Made by a program: the position numbers and the translations under genes. Below are positions 24,032-31,617 of a DNA stretch of 43,455 nucleotides, in pieces; the stretch's first letter is position 1; every line of letters starts with the position of its first letter. The stretch comes from Prevotella sp. (lineage in GTDB: Bacteria > Bacteroidota > Bacteroidia > Bacteroidales > Bacteroidaceae), in NCBI GenBank assembly GCA_017478085.1, contig JAFVEE010000050.1:1-43455 (forward strand), read 5' to 3'. The notes beneath the pieces were generated by a model. That model saw nothing but the letters and a program-made list of their open reading frames with translations. It made no database searches and had not been told where the DNA came from.

Positions 24032-26227
24032 TTAGAACCAGTCCTCAGAATAGGTAGTGTTGCCCACCACATCGAGCGGAACGAACTCGATATAGTCGAA
24101 CTGCCACTTCAGGTCGGTCTCGTCGGGAATCACGTTCTTGATGCGGAACCACTTCTCGCCGCTCTGCTTCACCTCGAGGCTGCGGCTCATAATCTTGCGC
24201 AGAGAGGTATTGCGCTGGTTGCTGCGCTGGTTCAGGCTGGTCTTGGTGTCGGCATGGTCGACGGCCTCGCGGTCCACGTGGTCCTTGTAGCTGTAGAGGC
24301 CGCGCATGAAGCCACGGTTGCGCATGGCAGCGTCGGTGGCAATGCCCATATCCTCCTCGTCATAATAATAGGTGGAGCCAATGCGGGGATCGTCCTCGGC
24401 AATACGCACGTCGAGAGGAATGTCGAGGGGCACCATGCTCGAGAGCTTCTTCGAGTCGCCCATATAGAACATCATCATGCCGCCGTGAGACATAGGCGTG
24501 TAGAAGATGCGGAACTCGTAGACACCCGTGGGCAGGGGCGGCATCTTGATGGCCAGGTCGTAGTTGCCCCAGCCCTGGAAGGTATCGCCCTGCCAGGCGT
24601 TGTAGGCACCCTTCACGTTGTAGCGGAACTGGTTCTCGTCGGTGTAGCTCACCACACCATCGAAGAAGTTGAGCGGGAAAGCCACACGGGCACCGTGCTT
24701 GTCCTTACTGAGTGCTGCAATCTCGGTACTGGTAGCCATACGTATGCCGTTGTTGATGAACTCGGGCAGGAAGGTGGTCGAGTCGAAGCGCATGCGCTCG
24801 TGGAGCACACCCTGGGGCACCAGGCGGTCGTAGATGAGCAGGCGGCCATCATCGGGCAGCAAGGCATGGATGTAGCCATTGAAGGCGCTGATGTTGGTCT
24901 GGTAGCTGTCAGTGCTGGTGCGCACCACACGCATGCCCTGACGAATCACGGGGTGCATTGCTGCACTGCCCATACCGTCGATGCCCAGCTCGCCCAGCTG
25001 GTCGGTGAGCGTGTTATTCATCACATAGCGGTTGATGTAGGTGGTCGTGTTCCTCCACACGGGCTGCCAGATTTTCAGCAGGGTGTGGGGCAGCATGGTC
25101 TCGTAGTAGTCGAAGGGGCCACAGCCGTTCACGTAGTTCCACGTGCCCGTCCAGCGGTTGCCCTGCTGCTCCCACACCAGCTCGGTGACGGGCATGCCGG
25201 CATAGAGAATGTGGTAGGCCACGAACATGTTGAGCGTGTTGAAGCGGTTGGTGTAGTCATCGCCGGTGCTGGGGGTGATGTCCATCTCCTCCAGGTAGTC
25301 GTACCAGTCGCGGGCATCTGCATAAATGCTCTTGGCATAGCCGATAAGACCGTTGATGTCGGGCGTAAAGCCTGCTTTCTCCAGGGCGGGCTTCATCACC
25401 TCGTCGGGCTCGGCAAAGATGGTGTACTTAATCTGGCACTCATCGGGCCAGTAGCAGCGCTTGCCGGCGTTCGAGCCGTTATCCTCGGAGTTCTTGTCGG
25501 TCAGGGAGTAGGTGGCATTCTTCTTTGTGGCAGTCAGCGAGTCGATCAGACCGGTGAGCTTCAGTGCCTCGATGAAGATGCCGTACTCGCTGTGACGCTC
25601 AATCTCGTCGGAGAGCGTGCGGTTGCTGCGCGGAATGACACGGTTGATCACGTGCACCACACCATTGCTCACCAGGCTGTCGGGCTCGATGATGGCAGCT
25701 CCCTCCTCGAGGGCCACCAGACCCTTGAAGCGGTCGCTCATGCCGGCATTGATGGTACGGCCCAGCATCATGCGGATGGAGGTGCCGGAGCCCATGTCGA
25801 CCGACGTGGTGATGCCGTTGGCCAGATGATACTTGGCAATGTCGTTGCACAGGCTGTCGGAATACTCGTTATTGGGGTCGAGAATGCCTTGCAGCGAGTT
25901 CTCCGAGAGTCCGTTATGAGGAATGGCGGCCACCTCGTCGTTGTAGAGGCTGTCGAGATAGAGGTCTATTGCCTCGTTGGTGGGCACGAAGCAGGTGTAC
26001 TCGCCGTAGGCCGAGAGGTTGCGGTTCAGGCCCACCTTGGTCAGGATGGCATTGAACGACGTAAGCTCTGGCTTGCGGCTGATGAAATCTTCGGCCGTCT
26101 CCTGCACCGATGTGTACATATCGGACTCATCGGGCTCGGGGTTACAAGCCACAAGGGCGTTCATGCCCACGAAGAGCATACCAACGGCGCACACCCGCCC
26201 CATCTTGTAGAATAGTTTCTTGTTCAT
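24032..26227 (-). CDS. Fasciclin (FAS1)-domain lipoprotein, 731 aa
   Basis: Lipobox with Cys at 28 (NALVACNPEPDESD), followed by acidic residues. The canonical FAS1 pair is 'YTCFVPTNEAIDLYL' near 78-92 and 'NGVVHVINRVI' near 190-200; a second, more diverged FAS1-like module follows ('SEYGIFIEALKLTGLID'). The start is set at 26227 because an aaggagga Shine-Dalgarno lies about 8 nt before that ATG, whereas the ATG at 26245 directly abuts the SusD stop with no such site. It is the middle of three FAS1 lipoproteins in the operon. A surface role in binding host or microbial protein is inferred. Confidence 0.85.
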   Translation of the reverse strand: MNKKLFYKMGRVCAVGMLFVGMNALVACNPEPDESDMYTSVQETAEDFISRKPELTSFNAILTKVGLNRNLSAYGEYTCFVPTNEAIDLYLDSLYNDEVAAIPHNGLSENSLQGILDPNNEYSDSLCNDIAKYHLANGITTSVDMGSGTSIRMMLGRTINAGMSDRFKGLVALEEGAAIIEPDSLVSNGVVHVINRVIPRSNRTLSDEIERHSEYGIFIEALKLTGLIDSLTATKKNATYSLTDKNSEDNGSNAGKRCYWPDECQIKYTIFAEPDEVMKPALEKAGFTPDINGLIGYAKSIYADARDWYDYLEEMDITPSTGDDYTNRFNTLNMFVAYHILYAGMPVTELVWEQQGNRWTGTWNYVNGCGPFDYYETMLPHTLLKIWQPVWRNTTTYINRYVMNNTLTDQLGELGIDGMGSAAMHPVIRQGMRVVRTSTDSYQTNISAFNGYIHALLPDDGRLLIYDRLVPQGVLHERMRFDSTTFLPEFINNGIRMATSTEIAALSKDKHGARVAFPLNFFDGVVSYTDENQFRYNVKGAYNAWQGDTFQGWGNYDLAIKMPPLPTGVYEFRIFYTPMSHGGMMMFYMGDSKKLSSMVPLDIPLDVRIAEDDPRIGSTYYYDEEDMGIATDAAMRNRGFMRGLYSYKDHVDREAVDHADTKTSLNQRSNQRNTSLRKIMSRSLEVKQSGEKWFRIKNVIPDETDLKWQFDYIEFVPLDVVGNTTYSEDWF

Positions 26228-26245
26228 ATTGTTGTCCTCCTTCAT

Positions 26246-28039
26246 TTATTGTCTTTCAAACTGGTTGGAACTTCCGTATGCAGGATTCTGCTTCATCAGC
26301 GGCGACAGGATGAGGTCGCTGTTGGGGATGGGCAGGTAGAGGTAGGCCTCGTTGCGCACCTTGGCCTTCAGACCGTTGGCCATCTTGGTGCGGCCACGGG
26401 TCATAATGGCCAGCATATCGTCGAAGTTGGCGGGCAGCGACTCTAAGTCGGCACCGCAGATCAGCTGGTCGTAACGGGCATCGTCAATGTGGCGGTAGTT
26501 GAAGCGCAGCAGGTCGTACCAGCGCTTGCCCTCGAAGCAGAGCTCACGCAGGCGCTCCTCCATGACGAGCAGCTCCATGCCGTCCTTACCCGTACGCTTC
26601 ATCGTGGTCAGGTTGCTCCACTTGATCGAGTCGCCCAGATTGGCATCGAGCAATGCACGGGTGTTCACGGCCTGCACAAGATTGAAAGCCTGACGCAGCC
26701 CCAGGTCTACCTGTGCCTGCTTGGCAGCACGGTCCTCGTCGCTCAGTCCGGCCATGGCCGTGTCGACCAGCTGCACCATAGCCTCGGCCTTCATCAGCAT
26801 CACGTCGCTCAGACGGTAGATGATGTAGTTCTGGTCGATGTCGGCATAGTCGCGGCTGACGAAGCCACGGGCCTCGGTGGTAAGCACTTCTCTGCTATTG
26901 TTAGAGATCAGCTTTCGGATGTTGAACGACTCAGCGCCCGATACGGGGGTGAACACCGTCCAGTAGTAGCGAATGTCGTTGGCTGGATAGACCTTCTCGC
27001 CCACGGCACCGGTTATGTTGGTCGTGGCGGCATCGAGCGTGAAGATGATCGAGCCCTTCAAGTAGCCTTCGCTCGAGGTGTTGCTGCCATACTTGTAGAG
27101 GTACTTGCACATAGCGGGGTTCTTGGGCACCTGCAGCTCGAAGATGCTCTCCTCGGCATTCTGCGTAACGAAGATGTCCTCATACGACTTGCGGGCATCG
27201 GCCAGGGGATATTCCTTCTCCACGGTCTCTGTGCGTCCCTTCACGTGCATGGACTTCTTCGAGTCGATGACCTGGTCGCAGCAGTCGATGGCCTTCTGAT
27301 AGTCGGCATTGCTATGCAGCACCGAGGCACGCCACAGGTAGACATCGGCCAGCAGGGCGTTGATGGCATCCTTCGTAAACCAGCCCACGCGACGCCAGTC
27401 GGTGCTGGCATAGCCACGGGCCTGGATGGCGTTCTTGGCAGCCTCCTCCAGGTCGTCGATGCAGTGCTGCAGCACCACGGTGGGAGCCACCTGCTCGAAG
27501 CTGCGCTCCTTGCTGCTGCTCATATAAGCCTCGCCCACATAGGGCACGTCGCGGAAGTTGCGCACCAGATAGAAGTAGCACAGGGCGCGCAGGGCCAGCA
27601 TCTGCGAGCGGTCGGTCAGGTAGTCGCCCTCGGTATAGTTGGGGTCGGCATCCATCACGCTGGCAGCCTTCTCAAGCACGATGTTGCACTTGTTGATCAC
27701 GCTATAGAAGTCAGACCAGGTGGCATAGCGGTTGGTCACCTGCGTGCTGGCCTGCTCCAGCTCTTTCAGTGCCTCGGGGATGGTACCCTCGAGCGAACCG
27801 TCGGCCATGGCAGCCACCTCGTCGGTGCGGAAGTCGCCCCACACGATGAGACGCTCCATCACGTTCTCGACGGTCATTCCGTTGTAGGCCTCGTTCACCA
27901 TCAGGGCTACGTCGCTCTTCCTCTGCCAGAAGTCCTCGCCCACGGTGATGTTGTCGGGCAGGATGACCGTGTCGAGGCACGAGGTCACGGTGAAGGTGGC
28001 ACAGGCGACACACATTATTTTATATATCTTGTTAATCAT
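26246..28039 (-). CDS. SusD/RagB-family surface lipoprotein (proximal pair)
   Basis: 597 aa with lipobox Cys at 21 (TVTSCLDTVILPD). SusD features include 'ALRALCYFYLVRNFRDVPYVGE' (about 150-171), 'DAINALLADVYLWRA' (about 225-239), and the C-terminal domain with 'EERLRELCFEGKRWYDLLRF'. It pairs with the SusC gene 49 nt upstream. Its TAA is directly adjacent to the next FAS1 gene's upstream ATG, so the genes are tightly packed and co-transcribed. Confidence 0.94.
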   Translation of the reverse strand: MINKIYKIMCVACATFTVTSCLDTVILPDNITVGEDFWQRKSDVALMVNEAYNGMTVENVMERLIVWGDFRTDEVAAMADGSLEGTIPEALKELEQASTQVTNRYATWSDFYSVINKCNIVLEKAASVMDADPNYTEGDYLTDRSQMLALRALCYFYLVRNFRDVPYVGEAYMSSSKERSFEQVAPTVVLQHCIDDLEEAAKNAIQARGYASTDWRRVGWFTKDAINALLADVYLWRASVLHSNADYQKAIDCCDQVIDSKKSMHVKGRTETVEKEYPLADARKSYEDIFVTQNAEESIFELQVPKNPAMCKYLYKYGSNTSSEGYLKGSIIFTLDAATTNITGAVGEKVYPANDIRYYWTVFTPVSGAESFNIRKLISNNSREVLTTEARGFVSRDYADIDQNYIIYRLSDVMLMKAEAMVQLVDTAMAGLSDEDRAAKQAQVDLGLRQAFNLVQAVNTRALLDANLGDSIKWSNLTTMKRTGKDGMELLVMEERLRELCFEGKRWYDLLRFNYRHIDDARYDQLICGADLESLPANFDDMLAIMTRGRTKMANGLKAKVRNEAYLYLPIPNSDLILSPLMKQNPAYGSSNQFERQ

Positions 28040-28088
28040 AATTGATGCAATTAATCATTATTCGTTATTCATTAGACCATAGGTCGCC

Positions 28089-31000
28089 TTAGAATCCTAC
28101 ATTCAGCGTCAGGGTGAACTGCTTCGAGCGCGGGGTCTTCGACTGGTCGCGAGCGGGGAAGTAGCCAGTGGCCGACACCTCGGGGTCGATGCCGCTGTAC
28201 TTGGTCCACACATAGAGGTTGTTCATCGAACCGTAGACCTGCAGGTTGCTCAGTCCGAGCGACTTCACCAGCTTCTTGTCGAACTGGTACGACAGCTGCA
28301 GGTTCTGGAAGCGCACGAAGCCACCGTCCTCTACGTAGCGGTCGCTGCCCTGGTAGTTGTAGGGCGAGCTGTTACCCGACACATACACGGCACGCGGCAT
28401 GGGCGTCACGTCGCCGTCCTGACGCCAACGGTAGTTGGTGGTTGCGCTCTGGTTGTTGGTGCCCGACATAGACTCCAGGTTCATACGGGCCAGATTGATG
28501 ATCTTGTTGCCGAAGCGGTAGTTGAAACGTCCCGTCACCTTCCAGGGGCCGTAGCGCAGGGTCAGGTTGAAGCCACCGTTCACCTTGGGCAGCGAGTTGC
28601 CTAAGTAGACCACGTCGAGGGCGTTGATCTGACCGTCGTGGTTGATGTCCTCATAAATCAGGTCACCACCCTGGAAGCGGTAGGTAGTGGTTCCACCAGC
28701 GCCGTCCGACACATAGTTGTAGACCATGCGCTGGGGCTCGCCGTTGCTGGTCATGATGACCTTGCCGTCTTCGCCCACGGCCACAGGGGCCGTATTGCCG
28801 CTGGCCAGGAAGTCGTTGATCCACTGCTCATACTCGGCGGTGCTCAGGTTGTGCTCCTTGCGGTAGTTCTGCAGATAGTCGAAGCCATACTGGAACACGC
28901 CGTGCGAGCGGAAGCCGTAGATAGAGCCCAGCGAGTTGTTCAGCTGCACGCGGATGGGGTAGCCCTGCTGCTCGCTGGTGTTGCTGCTCACGTAGTTACC
29001 ACGCACGGTGGCACTCCAGGTGTTGCCGTTGATGGCATCGAGCACGCTCTGATCCATCTCCTTCAGCAGGTTGCTGTTCTGAGCAATGTTGAAGCCGAAG
29101 TCGGCCGAGAACTTGCCAATCTTGATAAACTTCTTGGCGTTGAAGTTCATTTCCCAACCATCGTTGGTCATGCGGCCCACGTTGGCATACGACAGCGAGC
29201 CAAAACCCGTCATCGAGGGGATGCTCAGGCCCTGCAGCATGTCGGTGGTGTTCTTGTGGTAGTAGTCGAAGTCAATCTCAATCTTGTCATCGAACAGGCC
29301 CAGGTTGAAGCCCAGGTTGTAAGAGGTGGTCTTCTCCCAGCGCAGGTCGTCGAGCTTCAGACGCTCCAAGATGGCCGTGGCCTCGGTGTCGCGGCCCTTG
29401 CCGTAGGTGCTGTAGGAGGTGTTGTAGGCTTCGAAGAAGAGGTAGTCCTTATCCGGAGCGCGACCTACGATACCCCACGAAGCACGCAGACCCAGCATCG
29501 ACATAAACTTGCGGCTCCACTTCATAAAAGGCTCGTCGCTGATGTTATAGCGCAGCGACACGCCGGGGAAGTAGGCCCACTTGTTGTCGGGACCGAACTT
29601 CGAGTCGCCATCGGCACGCAGCGAGAAGTCCAGGATGTAGCGCTCCTTATAAGAGGTGACGCCGTGGAACAGCACGTTCTGCGAGTTGCTGCGCGAGTTG
29701 CCGCTCGAAGGACTGGTCGAGAGGTAAGCCTCGACCGTGGGCGAGGTGATGCCGTTGGGCAGGTGACTGGTGTTCACCTGCTGGGTGCTGCTGTTCTGCG
29801 TGTTCATCTCATAGCGGATGAGGGCCTGGGCCATCCAGTCCTGGTTGCGCAGGTAGGGACGGAACACCAGTTCGGCGCGGCCACCAATCTTCATACGGTT
29901 GTACTCGTAGTTGGTGCTCACGTTGTAGTCGGCCGTCGTCCAGTCGTTGGTGCTCAGCGAGGCAGGCCAGTAGGTGGGCTTGCTCTCGGCAAAGATATCG
30001 AAGTCAACACGACCATTGAACGTCAGTCGGCTCTTCTCGGCATCGGTGCCCAGGATCTCGTACTTGATGGTGAAGTCTGGCGTCAGGCGGTAGGTGCGGT
30101 CCTGCACCCAGGCCTCGTGGGCAATGGCAATGGGGTTGCCCATAGCCTGAATGCCACGCATGGCATACGACGAATAGGCACCGGCGTAAGGCGTGTAGTA
30201 GACGCCGCTACGGCCGGGCACACCCACCACGGGGTTCATCAGGTAGTACTCATTGGTGTCCTGACCATCGGGGGTCTGGCGGTAGATGCTCATATTAGGA
30301 GCAATGTTCTGGGCAATAGCCAGCAGCGACGAGTGATTGGTGCCGTTAATCTTGCCCTCGTAGTTCTTGTCGTTGTTGGTATAGGTCAGGGCGAAGTTGG
30401 TCAGGAAGCGAATGCGGTCTGACACGTTATAGTCCAGGGCCATACGGGTGGTGAACTGCTGGAACTTCTGCTCGATGATAGAACCCGTCTGGTGCTTGTA
30501 GCCGCCCGAGATGCGGAAGGTGGCCTTCTGGCCGCCACCCGTCAGGTTGACGTTGAAGTCGTGCATGGCACCAAACTGCTTCACGGCATCGACCCAGTCG
30601 GTGTTGTTGTTCCAGTTCTCATACTCGCCCCAGGTCTTGTCGTAGTTCAGCTCGGCCACCGTACTGGTGCTCGTAGAGCTCTGCGTGGCACGGTAGAACT
30701 CGTCCTTCAGCAGCATGGTGTAGTCGTCACCATTCAGCAGGTTGTAGCCATCGGGCTGCCAGGTTCCCGTGAACTTATAGGAGAAGTTCACGCGGGGTTT
30801 GCCACGGCTACCACGCTTGGTGGTAATCTCGATCACACCGTTGGCACCCTTCGAGCCCCACACGGCGGTGGCGGCGGCATCCTTCAGCACCTTGATGCTG
30901 GCAATATCCTCCACGTTCACCGAGAGCAGCGAGGAGTACTGTTCCTCGTCGGCATTGGCATAGTCGAAGTCCTCATCGGGATTGTCGAAAATCTTGTCGT

Positions 31001-31580
31001 CGACCACAATCAGGGGGTTGGCATTGGCGCTCAGGGTGGTCACACCACGCAGGCGCATCTGTGTGCCGGCACCCAGGTTACCAGAGTTCGACACGATGTC
31101 GAGACCGGCAATCTCACCCTGCAGGGCCTCGTCGGCCGAGGTGAAGGCCAGACCTTCCACCGATTCCATGTTCATCGTCTGCGTGGCCACGGCAATCTCC
31201 TTCTTGGCCAGCTGCAGGCCGCCCGAGCCGGCGCGGCGTCCCTTCACGGTGACTTCCTTCAGCACGGTGTTCTCGGCCTCAAGGGTAATCTTGAACGATG
31301 TCTGCGAGCCAATGTTCACGACCTTGGTCTTGTCGCCCACGTATGAGAACTTCAGCTTGTTCTTGGTACTCTTCACCTGCATGGAGAAGTTACCGTTGAA
31401 GTCGGTCTGCGTGGCCGACACGATACGGTTGTTGGCATCGACTTCCACGACGTTACCCATCATAATGGGGCCTTCGGCGTCGCTCAGCGTACCCGATATG
31501 CGCACTCCCTGCGCCACTGCCATCTGGCAGAGTACGCAAAGCAATGCGGTGGATAATGTTTTCTTGATATTCATATACAT
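28089..31580 (-). CDS. SusC/RagA-family TonB-linked outer-membrane protein (proximal pair)
   Basis: 1163 aa. Signal peptide about 1-24 (QMAVA-QG), a carboxypeptidase-like regulatory domain (about 25-100), 'LKEVTVKGRRAG' leading to the plug (about 110-260, with 'RLRGVTTLSANANPLIVVDD' and 'AVWGSKGANGVIEITTKRG'), then the beta-barrel ending in aromatic 'TLTLNVGF'. It forms the channel partner of the SusD gene at 26246-28039. The start could also be the ATG at 31574. It is second in the operon, 37 nt after the largest FAS1 gene. Confidence 0.95.
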   Translation of the reverse strand: MYMNIKKTLSTALLCVLCQMAVAQGVRISGTLSDAEGPIMMGNVVEVDANNRIVSATQTDFNGNFSMQVKSTKNKLKFSYVGDKTKVVNIGSQTSFKITLEAENTVLKEVTVKGRRAGSGGLQLAKKEIAVATQTMNMESVEGLAFTSADEALQGEIAGLDIVSNSGNLGAGTQMRLRGVTTLSANANPLIVVDDKIFDNPDEDFDYANADEEQYSSLLSVNVEDIASIKVLKDAAATAVWGSKGANGVIEITTKRGSRGKPRVNFSYKFTGTWQPDGYNLLNGDDYTMLLKDEFYRATQSSTSTSTVAELNYDKTWGEYENWNNNTDWVDAVKQFGAMHDFNVNLTGGGQKATFRISGGYKHQTGSIIEQKFQQFTTRMALDYNVSDRIRFLTNFALTYTNNDKNYEGKINGTNHSSLLAIAQNIAPNMSIYRQTPDGQDTNEYYLMNPVVGVPGRSGVYYTPYAGAYSSYAMRGIQAMGNPIAIAHEAWVQDRTYRLTPDFTIKYEILGTDAEKSRLTFNGRVDFDIFAESKPTYWPASLSTNDWTTADYNVSTNYEYNRMKIGGRAELVFRPYLRNQDWMAQALIRYEMNTQNSSTQQVNTSHLPNGITSPTVEAYLSTSPSSGNSRSNSQNVLFHGVTSYKERYILDFSLRADGDSKFGPDNKWAYFPGVSLRYNISDEPFMKWSRKFMSMLGLRASWGIVGRAPDKDYLFFEAYNTSYSTYGKGRDTEATAILERLKLDDLRWEKTTSYNLGFNLGLFDDKIEIDFDYYHKNTTDMLQGLSIPSMTGFGSLSYANVGRMTNDGWEMNFNAKKFIKIGKFSADFGFNIAQNSNLLKEMDQSVLDAINGNTWSATVRGNYVSSNTSEQQGYPIRVQLNNSLGSIYGFRSHGVFQYGFDYLQNYRKEHNLSTAEYEQWINDFLASGNTAPVAVGEDGKVIMTSNGEPQRMVYNYVSDGAGGTTTYRFQGGDLIYEDINHDGQINALDVVYLGNSLPKVNGGFNLTLRYGPWKVTGRFNYRFGNKIINLARMNLESMSGTNNQSATTNYRWRQDGDVTPMPRAVYVSGNSSPYNYQGSDRYVEDGGFVRFQNLQLSYQFDKKLVKSLGLSNLQVYGSMNNLYVWTKYSGIDPEVSATGYFPARDQSKTPRSKQFTLTLNVGF

Positions 31581-31617
31581 TCTGTATCTTTAGCGTTCAA
31601 AGGTTAGCTTAGAATGG